Shown here: piece after piece, positions 51,501-60,098 of the stretch
How positions within the stretch are numbered: the stretch's first letter is position 1
Layout of the letters: every line of letters starts with the position of its first letter
Origin: a virus
IMG/VR virus record: IMGVR_UViG_3300025133_005699
Coordinates: 1-64,000 of that record
Length of the DNA stretch: 64,000 nt
Reading direction: 5' to 3' (one strand)
Program-made: the position numbers and the translations under genes
Notes under the pieces: model-generated
The model's database searches: none
What the model was told of the DNA's origin: nothing
What the model saw: only the letters and a program-made list of their open reading frames with translations

Positions 51501-54500
51501 CTTTAATATGTCAACATCTGGTCATGTTGTTTCTAGTGGATTGGCTCCTACTTACATAGGCGGTGTCGCGAGTCATTCTGATAGTATGCCACTCAAAATT
51601 GGATCTACTCCAGCTGTGAATTATCTGGGGTTATCTCTTCCTGTTCCGCTTGGATTTAGATGTGGCGGAACATCTCTGTTTACCCCAACAGCATTTGGTA
51701 ACACCATAGTTAGCGGTATGTCGGCTCAATTTCCGGGCGGAACTGGCGTAAATAAAGGTGTGGCGCTATCTGTAGGTATGCCTTATAGTAGTGGAGGAAT
51801 GAGGCTTGCAATGGGTCAGCCACATTTAGGTAGTGGCAATATGAATGTTGCAATGTCTGGAGTGTATGGCTCCTATAATAGCATACCATGCATAGAGGGG
51901 AATTTATATCTTAACGCTACTCATGTCGATAACGCCAATATACCTTTAAACTTAGGTAGGCTTTCAGATAGTGGAAATATGCCACTATACATGAGAACAC
52001 CAGACCCTGCGTCCGGAGTCATGAACCTAACCATTAATACAGAACCATTTAATAGCAATAACGCTTCATATCCATCTGGGCTTCATCTTCACCAAAAGGG
52101 GTTTGCAGAAAAGACAGCAAATACAAGCCTGTATATTGGTGAGCAGGCTAGTGCGGGCTCTGCACCTCTGTTCTTAATGCAGCCACACAGGCTTCCGTTT
52201 ATAGACCCACAGTCACCGCCAACATTTGAGGGTGATGACACAATGCAGATACCCAATCTTTATGTGTCTGGAGCCGCTGTTCCTACTGCTAATAGTTTAG
52301 ATGATAATTTTCATCATCAAAAACAGATCGTTCGGGAAAATTCACAGCTTGACTATAGCTCTAACGCAGAGTCTATTATTTCTTACAATAGCTCGAACTC
52401 TCTATCTAGGAATGCATTTATTCCAAACGGGTCACATGACTATGGCGTAAAAAGGATTTCTAAAGTCGGAAGCAGTCTAGAAAGCTATAACGGGTTGGGC
52501 ACAACCTCTTTCTATAACAATGAAATGTCTAGGCAGGCAATAGATTCAAATGGAACATATTTAGCGGTTGGCACGAATTCTAGCCTCGTGTCCAATATGC
52601 CACCTTTGCAGATTTTTAATATTTTAGATGAAAGCTCTGTCAAGTTAGCATATACATACACTGAGTTTAAGGAAGACCTTGTAGATTTGAGCATTTCTAA
52701 TGCTAGTGAGGTTATGTTTTATTATAAAGACGTTAAGATCTCACCAGAAAATAAAATAGCAGTTTCCGTAAGGGCTCAGTTTAATGAGTATATTTCTGAT
52801 ATGATATTCATATTAGAGGAAAAAGCGTTCGATAGATTATCAACAACAAAAAATGCTTTTGATGAGTGCGCAATAAAGCCTCAAAAAAGACTTAACGTTA
52901 CCATCGAATCTTTCAAGAGGTGGAAAATCACATCAGCATTTACTTCTAGCTCTTGGAAAAAAACGACCAGCGTAGATAAGATTCTGAATAGGGTTATGGG
53001 CGAATCTATATCTTGGAAGGGTGAAGACCTATACTACGGAAAACAAAGTACGCGGTTTGCCAATATTTACGCTAGGTATGAATCGGATGATTATGCAACA
53101 GAAAACAAAGCGTTTGGATTCAACCAGACGCGCGACGCTGCGGGATACAACAGCAATATAAACAATATACCAGCAGGAACAAAAACTGGATTTGGATCAA
53201 AAATTCAGCTTGCGGGAGACTTCGCTTTTGTTGGTGCTCCACTGCTCGACCCATACATTGCAAACAATAATCTTTCTGCTGTTAATGCCGCATCGCCAGA
53301 TGGAGCCGTTTACATATTCAAATATGATAGTGGGTGGTCGTATGTTGATGCAATTTATAGTGGCGGATTAATCTCTTCTGCTATTGCAGGAGTGGATAGT
53401 TGTGCTTATGATGCAAAACTGTTTGGTTATGATTTAGATTATGATTCTAAGTCTGGATACCTATCTGTGGGTGAACCAATGTCTAATACAGTATATCAGT
53501 TTAATATCAACGCTGCGGGAACGCCTTCGCTATTGAATTCTTACTCTAGTACAGACAGCAAGTTTGGAACTTTTGTTAATTCTGTATCGGCAGGACTGAT
53601 AACAAATACAAAGTCTAAAATACAAGATGTAGTATATTCTCAAGATTTTGAGTTCTCAACAGAAGAAATAGAATCCGAAATTCAGCAATATGTACCCGGC
53701 ATCAATGTTATAAACAGCGTTTCTCACGAGATAGTGTCAGTCCAGAAGGCTACCCTTATCGGTGAAGAAAAGCTATTGGTGACGCGAGATTTTGAGGTCA
53801 ATTACGGTGCTGGAAGAATCAAGAAAATACAAAAGATATCACTCTTGGACCTGCGAGATATAAACGGCACGCTGTATATCTCTGGCCCATCACCCGTTTC
53901 TGATTCACTAAACCTAAGTGTTCTCATTCCTTCGGGAGGGGCTACTGGAGATTTAGGTATAACATTCGGGTCAATCGGGACTGGCGTCGCGATGCCATTA
54001 CATCTAACTAATTATATTGGTAGTGGAGAAGCTCCTCTATATATGAGGGCACCATTACAGCATCCTCAAACCCTCTATATGAGCGCTGACTTTACACCGG
54101 CTACATCAGAGTCTTCATTAGTTACGGCAGGGCCACTTTATGCTAGCAACGCTTCTGATCTTAGTATTGAGGGCAAAACTGCTCGGGACTTGTCTTCCTC
54201 AGTATTTGTTCTTGGGGGAAGAGAAGGGGGCGGAGGAATGGCTCAAATGGGCGTGAATATGAGGATTGCTCAGGTTGATCTTTATCCTACATCTGGCCAG
54301 CAAGATGTTTTAATTACTGGTATCGGACATGGAACCGGAAATATCACGGGCAGTCCTTCTCTTTGGCTTGGTGCTGGGGATTATGGGCCTGCTAGCGGAA
54401 CAACCTTCATGAGAATGGAAGCACCTCCATCGGCAGAGGTTAGTGCTTCTAAAGGCTTGGCAATCATTACAGATCCCGCGTCGGGAGTAGCTGAGAACAC

Positions 54501-54822
54501 AGCCACCCTAATGATGCCTAACACACAAACTATTGAGGTAAACCCCACCATACTAAGAGAGGCTCAACCTCTACATATAATTTCTTATGTTCAAAGCTCT
54601 GGAAATAAGAATCTGGTTGTATGGAGAGAAGGTGTTGGTGGAGGAACAGAGGCAGAGGCAGATACTAGCCTAACGCTAACCAGTATTACATCAGCATCGG
54701 GCGTAAATGTGTATATGTCAGGGGGATATATATCTACAAACACAGCAAGTCTTACACTTCCAGAGGTTTACACGACACCTAGTGGAGATCCAGATTTGTT
54801 CATAAGAGGTTATAGCGAGTAA
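45559..54822 (+). CDS. Giant tail protein, 3087 aa
   Basis: A giant virion protein, starting at the last base of the tape-measure stop. Segments seen: two Met/Gly-rich flexible loops (residues about 871-898 and 1200-1228), a middle region of mixed folds, a block of short repeats of the form SGNMPLYM/GSGNMNVAM (about 1970-2230), a FG-GAP-like beta-propeller segment (FGSKIQLAGDFAFVGAPL near 2553 and two weaker copies) and a second block of MPLYM-type repeats (about 2774-3087). The repeats are likely beta-strand stacks used to reach the host. No catalytic motif was recognised. Distal tail attachment or receptor binding is inferred. Confidence 0.75.
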   Translation: MATKSLHIQNDQTDDAGVYQRNRGADLFMEAPGGIQQFTNFDAKVTSYNNSGNEVKAGFFDSPYRYREVFRTYGNATNMPFEYENGQYSPSDIKILDDIAIVAYKEHSQSVYTVNQELEGGHVIIKVTYEKTGEKVEAFRSVDLNSGLVIPDLGTAARNLTEFTGSNEIPGTNAGINAGYSIQPIGDVADALGIGPTTESGSTGPCADGLVGDTWTWNMSEEEPGWTITSPGECAAAGCGSLPPAYEGGSDLETGVGRCGVDDTIVYDPFVSDDDIPKKVNEGVQGCAGPTMPADALENKDSAIFFSQVKNKKGEIIDVLQGLVVDFTHGSTPDDATLLSLKSMSNANLIWVDECSADYVTYYYKVPVPLSGYYYQYGQKTQCGRVDIFERRSGTITAVDGNKITVTGPTGDGEFDIHLLNDYDRIKIVSGVNETKKDHPHPINGIKYVKRLPDLYNSETEKYDIPVDNQYYIYDDENLTMETETSSLRGTDGLLWAFQPDDPNSRTAMPWSTAGSNKGAVGVWRYKQTLFSPHGLNGDGVISRGTTPYINAMGIAPISDYGGGYDGAMEDDIERVSDIRNAMHLMAWGYRFGQAIDIIKQPGTDYYWLAISELGNIANADSGMTYFGEIQTVTGMSPVVNVPTYDEEGKINGYIKRGIGLQAAIDFGLDPTTKGLATIFINHETGKYDQSIDWNNIGNYSYGGFEDDIKSAKKGITTTIVSPFGYQSVPPLSKGYGKVWLYKVSMNSADSAIQAIETPEEINAGTRNGHVSSTSVFTRRLMDVFATVGGLYWFRAWISNLKAGLTGSPKHFKTHRSNVNTGSFGTTASDQIHYNFGYPERWAPSWIDGDEDEYGNPGGFDSGTGADLPDGGMMGGMGMGGDGMGGDGMGGDGMGGDGGDGVEPVSRSAGTNLLFVKSQKFVAELITYQEEFSKTWGDSDGGVDLFREWVIPYYRTNESPFHPYQTSMNAMTNGFKFADGFGFNICMKVDDITDGNKPIIAIANTVFPYLPSISRTADAALQSMQQELDRLKRRGYEDANTQSFIDRHTKTNEFITDFLSDGSGEAIDLASMARNGSIFIHNCNQPVNTQELDYTLRVSRMDAIPEDPRLGWLNKKYQGNYFYEYNYWYSDPPSMMFRDGSLLVGTDEGRIKVFKEESLSTHRYKAKRMQNYPTQHSRFITIGGVDYLLPENKAAGGFAGGMDTGQSIMDGDMGGDMGGGMGGGMGDNSYIPDTPVEGSGYKYFTDEEKKHMKKGFWANNGMLGDSGTSEGDVDYLDTWVWNAGPGGYDYMIDSGVTGWASLQSLLDAGHGRESYAPAGFVPMITEDDKPADYVSVYRNYSHYYINPTSDVLTTPIMPVGERFMHTATISKDRHPAYTLENQKDPRVLPKDERNILLGQPFGYLFRCDNGLLVTHGASYTNEFDIEGKSLAHRLYLYEVNKDGFFDFFQKITPATSNMANGLIPTNGIQNKYNRDGNTTRYRTLDIPKESVPNYVNIFPEGSITFEEKIEESRTIAYLMKNMYDVLSGMVVLMTPYGNAVFSDSGASKSYDFISDHRSSQVSPYFSFTEEFNAKNPYNLNNMYSYREGLGIDYPANIYDVNDEHSGLCAFYNIETSSSQYNSIRILKSVIFTIDVEENTTLKGADDSDIAQVLPILTFYKDDPRKTITQTAVADAMGGGTKLPYGPNSVYNPNSPHSPLYADGLQDSAALIKYPTYRRTSVAGDQGWRATVVIDGPTLSALSAHGSLIKNSNDNKTILYNDGNGYTDGSYSQTFDDVNKASFDSRAQVESTLVVGLMSHNTQTSDFDGIYRTKWVAGDENKGTWGQELNYIPYSKPFDISSNVHSFINKAKISSVKLAYNDYDLGDIRRFRCASFRENQHSPSVFFTRLEGNDAPTKFAQPGTEGFLRMGRSKTPALFDIEGTVLGGTNSESIQIVQSASYDFWGEWAVNYVADYVSHSSDIQKPEFLSLSIYSAPQSSKSFNMSTSGHVVSSGLAPTYIGGVASHSDSMPLKIGSTPAVNYLGLSLPVPLGFRCGGTSLFTPTAFGNTIVSGMSAQFPGGTGVNKGVALSVGMPYSSGGMRLAMGQPHLGSGNMNVAMSGVYGSYNSIPCIEGNLYLNATHVDNANIPLNLGRLSDSGNMPLYMRTPDPASGVMNLTINTEPFNSNNASYPSGLHLHQKGFAEKTANTSLYIGEQASAGSAPLFLMQPHRLPFIDPQSPPTFEGDDTMQIPNLYVSGAAVPTANSLDDNFHHQKQIVRENSQLDYSSNAESIISYNSSNSLSRNAFIPNGSHDYGVKRISKVGSSLESYNGLGTTSFYNNEMSRQAIDSNGTYLAVGTNSSLVSNMPPLQIFNILDESSVKLAYTYTEFKEDLVDLSISNASEVMFYYKDVKISPENKIAVSVRAQFNEYISDMIFILEEKAFDRLSTTKNAFDECAIKPQKRLNVTIESFKRWKITSAFTSSSWKKTTSVDKILNRVMGESISWKGEDLYYGKQSTRFANIYARYESDDYATENKAFGFNQTRDAAGYNSNINNIPAGTKTGFGSKIQLAGDFAFVGAPLLDPYIANNNLSAVNAASPDGAVYIFKYDSGWSYVDAIYSGGLISSAIAGVDSCAYDAKLFGYDLDYDSKSGYLSVGEPMSNTVYQFNINAAGTPSLLNSYSSTDSKFGTFVNSVSAGLITNTKSKIQDVVYSQDFEFSTEEIESEIQQYVPGINVINSVSHEIVSVQKATLIGEEKLLVTRDFEVNYGAGRIKKIQKISLLDLRDINGTLYISGPSPVSDSLNLSVLIPSGGATGDLGITFGSIGTGVAMPLHLTNYIGSGEAPLYMRAPLQHPQTLYMSADFTPATSESSLVTAGPLYASNASDLSIEGKTARDLSSSVFVLGGREGGGGMAQMGVNMRIAQVDLYPTSGQQDVLITGIGHGTGNITGSPSLWLGAGDYGPASGTTFMRMEAPPSAEVSASKGLAIITDPASGVAENTATLMMPNTQTIEVNPTILREAQPLHIISYVQSSGNKNLVVWREGVGGGTEAEADTSLTLTSITSASGVNVYMSGGYISTNTASLTLPEVYTTPSGDPDLFIRGYSE
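48190..48249 (+). repeat. 15-bp minisatellite x4, Met-Gly-Gly-Asp-Gly
   Basis: Four exact copies of GGTATGGGCGGTGAC (48190, 48205, 48220, 48235). Exact identity suggests recent copy-number change. Confidence 0.9.
49189..49236 (+). repeat. 12-bp minisatellite x4, Gly-Asp/Gly-Met-Gly
   Basis: Four 12-base units: GGCGATATGGGC, GGTGATATGGGC and two of GGCGGCATGGGC. The same type of loop as at 48190, with a different unit length. Confidence 0.85.
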
Positions 54823-54833
54823 GGAGTTAATTT

Positions 54834-56309
54834 ATGGCAGTTACATTTAATCCAGTTGGGGGAGACTCAATCACAATCGGCGGTACAGCCGCTACGGGGC
54901 CTTTCCCTAAATATTCAGTTTCTACCGAAAGGGTAGAGGCGTCGGACGGCACCCTTATAGATATGACATACAGCATATCTGTAACTGGTCAGATTATAGC
55001 TAGTGGAGACATGGTAGATGCTGGTGCCAGACAGGATAGTTTACATGAAGCAATGATAGCTAAACTAGTAGCTATGGAAAATGATATTCCTGTTGGAACT
55101 CTGGAAATAGTTGCCTATGGTGGGCGCGCAAATGTTTTGAATTTTAATGACGCAACACTCACAAGTATAAGCTTTGGTGAACAAGATGACGACACCGCCG
55201 GAACTCAAGTTGGGGATTATACTTTTGAGTTTACCGCCCATAAAAGAAGTTCTACTAAAACTGGTAGTTCGTACAGTCTAGCCAGTGCAGAAGAGAGTTG
55301 GGATATATCTGAGAACGCTGAGCGATATTACGCAAGTAATGATTTCACCAACCTTCCTAGCAAGACTTATACTATAACCCACACAGTAAGTGCTGCCGGA
55401 TATAACAAAGTTACAGATACTACGTTTAATGATTCTGGATGGGCTCAAGCTAAAGACTGGGTTCTCAGTAGGTTGGTTACTACTCCCGCAACAACTATCA
55501 CACAAAGTGTTGCAGGACAAGACAGGTTCACGGATTTTCAGGGAATCTACATGGGCGAAAGCTCTAGCGACTTTATTGACCTAAGCACCGATAGCGCATA
55601 CAACCATAGTCGAGTGGCGCAGTCAGACCTTCCCGGCGGCTCATATTCTGTTACAGAAACATGGTACATATCTAAACTCGCGGTCACGCATGATTTTGAT
55701 ATGTCGTTAGATACGGGAGAAGATGGAGTAACCAATATTACAGTTAATGGTAGCATACAGGGGCTTAACACATCTTCTTTTGCTACAAGATCTGAAGATA
55801 AAATTACACAGGCGGAGGGCGTTCTTGATAATTGTTTAACTCAGGCTTATGGGTTAGCAAATACCTTTTATCAAGCAACTATTACGTCTGCTACACCTCT
55901 TAGTACCTCAGAAATGTCTAAAAGTGTATCTAAAAATAGAACAACTGGTGTTATAACCTATAGTTTAAGCTATAATGATAATGAGTTAGAGTCAGATGAT
56001 ACAATAACTGAAAGTCTTCAAATTTCAGACGATAACGAAGATCGGTCAAACAATGTTGTTGCCATAATACAAATTATAGGTAAAACTGATGGCCCTATTT
56101 TTCAGAATATGGGAACAACCACTGAAAGGAAAAGGAGTGCAAGCTTGGAATGGACAATGAAAAGAGCTAATAGGAGCAGTAAGCCCTCTGCGGATGCTCT
56201 CGCTGCTGTTAATGCGTATAAACCTACAGGAGCGTATCAGCTGAGTAAGTCAGAAAGTTGGACACCCTCAACTGGCGGATATTCTTTATCAATAGAATGG
56301 ACATATTAG
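54834..56309 (+). CDS. Tail-tip protein with repeated beta domains, 491 aa
   Basis: Beta-rich throughout, with a first domain of about 140 residues (VTFNPVGGDSITIGGTAAT, then LIDMTYSISVTGQIIASGD) and later parts built from SYSVTETWYISKLAVTHDFD-like strands, ending in SLSIEWTY. Size, position after the tape measure and the strand pattern suggest a distal-tail or baseplate ring component. I cannot give a family. Confidence 0.5.
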   Translation: MAVTFNPVGGDSITIGGTAATGPFPKYSVSTERVEASDGTLIDMTYSISVTGQIIASGDMVDAGARQDSLHEAMIAKLVAMENDIPVGTLEIVAYGGRANVLNFNDATLTSISFGEQDDDTAGTQVGDYTFEFTAHKRSSTKTGSSYSLASAEESWDISENAERYYASNDFTNLPSKTYTITHTVSAAGYNKVTDTTFNDSGWAQAKDWVLSRLVTTPATTITQSVAGQDRFTDFQGIYMGESSSDFIDLSTDSAYNHSRVAQSDLPGGSYSVTETWYISKLAVTHDFDMSLDTGEDGVTNITVNGSIQGLNTSSFATRSEDKITQAEGVLDNCLTQAYGLANTFYQATITSATPLSTSEMSKSVSKNRTTGVITYSLSYNDNELESDDTITESLQISDDNEDRSNNVVAIIQIIGKTDGPIFQNMGTTTERKRSASLEWTMKRANRSSKPSADALAAVNAYKPTGAYQLSKSESWTPSTGGYSLSIEWTY

Positions 56310-56310
56310 C

Positions 56311-59300
56311 ATGGTACAATTAACAGAGCCTTTAAAAATGTTCGGCGTATACGTCGAATCTTTTACGTCGTCGGTTGGATATGGCGCGGAATCCAGCACT
56401 ATGCAGATGACCCTCGTAGAAGATCCAGACGATAACATTACAATAAAGCACTCTCTTGATGGTGGAGCTACATTTGTAGATGGGTTTCCAGAGGTTGGCA
56501 CAGTGTGCCAGTTTGCTTTTGAGGGGTTTGAGTTTGTAGGTATATTCCAGAGGTATAACTATTCTGAGTCTACTGGTGGTAGAAAGTATGACGTAACTTT
56601 TGAGTCTCCATCTAAAATTCTTGATGGCGTACAGGTTATATTGAGTGGGTTTGAGGGTACTGGATTTTGGGATAAACCATTTTACCCTTCTACTGATTGG
56701 AATTTCACTAGCCAACTTAACAATGTTTATAACCCCTTTGGTATTAAAGAAAACTACACTTGGGGAGGAACGTTTGGCTATTCTGATTATAACTCAGCTG
56801 GCTTTCCTGTCGTAGACGACCCAAACCAAACAGGGTTGGCGGCTAAGGGTCTCCTCACCATGATAGAGGAGATATCTCAGTCTAAGTATACTTACGACAA
56901 TCCAAACGGAGCCGCGATACATACTTCAGTTAACTCTAGCGGTGAAGAGCTGATAGGTGGGCCCATATGTTATGGCGACAGTAAATTTGTCATAGACTTT
57001 GGAAATCTAAAAACTATTGTGCCGGATTTCTTCAGGCTAAAGGGGCCCACCAAAAGTATAAATGCTATACTTCAAGAGTGCTGTGAATTGATTGTTCATG
57101 ATTATGTTACGATCATAGACCCTGTATATACTCAGGTACAAACAGGGTATAGCGTTGCCCGCCCCACTAGCTTTGCTCCCGGTGTTCCGCAGGGTCAATA
57201 CAAAAAGGTTATTAGAAATGGAGTAGTTCCAATTCAATATGATGTAAATGGTAACGTCACAGGGCCGGTAATATCATTTAAGTACTTAGATAAGTCTGAG
57301 CAGCCCAGACCGGGCGTTGTCGCAGACCTTGTTGCGGCGGCAAAACAAAACGATACTCTTATTTCTGCTAATAATGGTCAGGAATATGCTGATGTCGTTA
57401 CACAAAAAATGATTATTGGAGATCAAGCTACTCGCGTATGGGAAGCGGGTATGGAATATCTTATTCCCGTATATGGAAAAGATCTTAACGGTAACTGGCT
57501 AGTAGGAACGGGGTTTGGCGATCAAGATTTCGCTCCAGTGGCGCTCGGTAATGGTGGAGTGTATCAGGCTCGTATTCAGGAGTTTAGGTCTGCAATGTCG
57601 GGATTTGAGCAGTGGCAATTATATCATGAGCTAGGGGGATTTTATGGGTATAGCAATGTGGGCAACCCTCTTTACGGTTCAATAGCTATGGGTACTTCGG
57701 CAGCTATGAGCGCCTTTCTCCAAAACACGATGCCGGGTGGCGCTGTCTTACCCGGCTTTAATGGAGATTGGCATAGAAGGATGTTAATGGATGGGAGGGG
57801 GGCAGCTTCAGAAGGCGCGGGTCGCGGTCAGCAAAAAGAGATATTTGACGCGGTTTTAAATGCGGCTACAAACTATTGGGGTAAGACATACTTTGTATTG
57901 CTCCCCGTAGAGCCGGGCGGCTATGATAACAATATTAGATATAAGAATGCATTTGAAACAGAAGCAGCTTGGGAAATAACTGATGCTGGCTGGGACCCTG
58001 ATTTTCGTGTTAAAGACATAAGTATGTATAATGATGAGGGCGCACTAAAAGCTTGCGCCGGATATTATCCCTCTATTTCATCAGGCAGAACAAGTGCAGC
58101 CAAGATGAAAGATTTTGGGAATATAGAAAAAACTGTACCTTATACACTTCCCGGATCTACCACACTAGTAGGGTCAGAGATAAAGGTTGATAAGCAGATC
58201 TACTGGATGAATAATCCATACCATCAGAATAATAATAATCCATATGATGATGTAAGTGCTATGGTACATATAGAGTGCCCACAAGTATGGGAATTTGACC
58301 CTAATGCAAGCGAAAAGGCTGCTTTAGATTCCACGATGGGGCTCGGGGCATTCTCGGCTGCATTCCTGCACACTCCCGGGTGGGGGGGAAGTATCGATGT
58401 AGAGGGTGAGCAATACTGGCTGGAGGTGGAAAATCCGGATACTGGCAATAAGACAACGGAATACTACAACACATCTAGCTATTCATCATTTGAAAACGAG
58501 ATGATGGCAATGAGATATTCGCCAAGGGTTGTTAGGCCTTTTAAGGTTTCAATTCCTCAAAAGAGCAATCGCTATAGCTGGGGTCCTTGGTATAGGTTTA
58601 GCACTAAAATAGGTAAGGCTGAGGTAGAACAAAACAGTCAGTTAAAACCTGAAACATTTGGAAGTAGAGCGCTTTTAGATAAAGCCGGTGCGGCTTTAAC
58701 TTATGCTGGAACTGCTGATTTATATGCTTCTGAGTCTGGGTCTGTTGATTTAGCTGAATTCCCACAATACAACATTGCAGATAGGTTTGACACAAACGGC
58801 CCATATATTACAAAGATGGATGTCTCCGTTGGTACGGGTGGGATTACTACAAAATATCAGTTCTCTACATGGACTAGGAATTTTGGTAAGATAGCTAAGT
58901 ATAATATTGACCGAATAGCGAAGATAAACAAAGATAAAATTAAGGCCCAGAAAGAGGGAACTGTCGCTCGGTTTAGCACTAATCAAAAGAGCTCTGTAAA
59001 TGCATTACAGCAGCATGCCAATGTCCTTAATCCCATAGATACAAACTTCATGAGTGGACTTCAGGTTCCTGCTCTTCCCGCTGGCGGCGCTAACTCCAAT
59101 TCGCTTGGGTCAACTGTTATGTCTATGTCTACAAAAAATGCGGCGTCTTTACATTTTTCTTCTGGTCGAGGTGTTAGCTTTCACGGCAAGAATGCGCCCA
59201 GTTATAATTTTAGCTTTGGATGTACTCCCGAGCAGCTATGGTCTCCGGTCGGTATAAGAAAAGCACCCACCGAGGGAAAAGATCCGCAAGGCAATCCAGA

Positions 59301-60096
59301 CATTCTACCTTACATTTGGGAGCCGACTAAGGGGGAAAATATAGATGAAGATGCCGATACGTCTGGTGGAGCAGATCATTTTTATAACCAGCACGTATCT
59401 CCTACTTCCAGAGATTTAGACCCATATGCTTTGAGTAGGGATGATCCAAATATGCCTGCGAGAATGAAAGAATTCGTTAAGCTTGATTTTGGGGCAGTTC
59501 TGATGGATGACTTTAATTGGCTAATTGGTAAGAGTCCCCTTACGGGCGAAACAAACAACATGCATCTATCTTTCAATGGTAATACTGTTCCTAGCGATGT
59601 TGACGAGGTAAGAACATTTGGCTTGCGTGGCCCACTACTGCTGTCTGGTTGGGGTTATGACGTTATGGGGCATCCTGTTCCCGGAAAGGCAGATGGTAAT
59701 TTTGAACCACTTAATCCCGCAGAAAATAGAGCGAGCTGGAAAACCGGCCCTGTTGATTTAAAATGGGACGATGAGCGTCAGGTTTGGGCTGGCGGACTTC
59801 AGTTTGTAGAGGGGATTCTCGAAACCAAGATTGAACCAGCTGAAGATGCTATTGATACGCCAGACACTACGGGCACAATGAAAGTATATAGGCGTACCAA
59901 TAAGGTCGCAGGGATGGAATGGAGCGAGGAAGACGAACATGGAGAATATGGAATTATAACCCTTACAAACCGTGACCCCTCTTTGTCTGTTGATCCCGGC
60001 GCCGCTGACTATGATATATATGTAATGGCGGTGAGGATTAATCAAGAGTGGCGAGTAGTTTATGTAAGTTGTGACAACAAAAGCACAGGAGCATAA
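56311..60096 (+). CDS. Tail hub-like protein, 1261 aa
   Basis: The first 110 residues look like the N-terminal beta-barrel of tail hub proteins of the T4 gp27 type (FAFEGFEFVGIFQRYNYSES, then GRKYDVTFESPSKILDGVQVI). A much longer part of unknown fold follows, containing many aromatic residues, two predicted helical stretches (IDRIAKINKDKIKAQKEG near 870) and a C-terminal beta domain (about 1160-1261). The hub would join the tail tube to the tip. It begins one base after the previous stop. Confidence 0.55.
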   Translation: MVQLTEPLKMFGVYVESFTSSVGYGAESSTMQMTLVEDPDDNITIKHSLDGGATFVDGFPEVGTVCQFAFEGFEFVGIFQRYNYSESTGGRKYDVTFESPSKILDGVQVILSGFEGTGFWDKPFYPSTDWNFTSQLNNVYNPFGIKENYTWGGTFGYSDYNSAGFPVVDDPNQTGLAAKGLLTMIEEISQSKYTYDNPNGAAIHTSVNSSGEELIGGPICYGDSKFVIDFGNLKTIVPDFFRLKGPTKSINAILQECCELIVHDYVTIIDPVYTQVQTGYSVARPTSFAPGVPQGQYKKVIRNGVVPIQYDVNGNVTGPVISFKYLDKSEQPRPGVVADLVAAAKQNDTLISANNGQEYADVVTQKMIIGDQATRVWEAGMEYLIPVYGKDLNGNWLVGTGFGDQDFAPVALGNGGVYQARIQEFRSAMSGFEQWQLYHELGGFYGYSNVGNPLYGSIAMGTSAAMSAFLQNTMPGGAVLPGFNGDWHRRMLMDGRGAASEGAGRGQQKEIFDAVLNAATNYWGKTYFVLLPVEPGGYDNNIRYKNAFETEAAWEITDAGWDPDFRVKDISMYNDEGALKACAGYYPSISSGRTSAAKMKDFGNIEKTVPYTLPGSTTLVGSEIKVDKQIYWMNNPYHQNNNNPYDDVSAMVHIECPQVWEFDPNASEKAALDSTMGLGAFSAAFLHTPGWGGSIDVEGEQYWLEVENPDTGNKTTEYYNTSSYSSFENEMMAMRYSPRVVRPFKVSIPQKSNRYSWGPWYRFSTKIGKAEVEQNSQLKPETFGSRALLDKAGAALTYAGTADLYASESGSVDLAEFPQYNIADRFDTNGPYITKMDVSVGTGGITTKYQFSTWTRNFGKIAKYNIDRIAKINKDKIKAQKEGTVARFSTNQKSSVNALQQHANVLNPIDTNFMSGLQVPALPAGGANSNSLGSTVMSMSTKNAASLHFSSGRGVSFHGKNAPSYNFSFGCTPEQLWSPVGIRKAPTEGKDPQGNPDILPYIWEPTKGENIDEDADTSGGADHFYNQHVSPTSRDLDPYALSRDDPNMPARMKEFVKLDFGAVLMDDFNWLIGKSPLTGETNNMHLSFNGNTVPSDVDEVRTFGLRGPLLLSGWGYDVMGHPVPGKADGNFEPLNPAENRASWKTGPVDLKWDDERQVWAGGLQFVEGILETKIEPAEDAIDTPDTTGTMKVYRRTNKVAGMEWSEEDEHGEYGIITLTNRDPSLSVDPGAADYDIYVMAVRINQEWRVVYVSCDNKSTGA

Positions 60097-60098
60097 CT

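Noticed and set aside
54703-54716. ATGTGTATATG resembling the late promoter, inside the 3087-residue gene
   Set aside because: It lies in coding sequence, lacks the T-tract, and is not just upstream of a start, so it is treated as a chance match.
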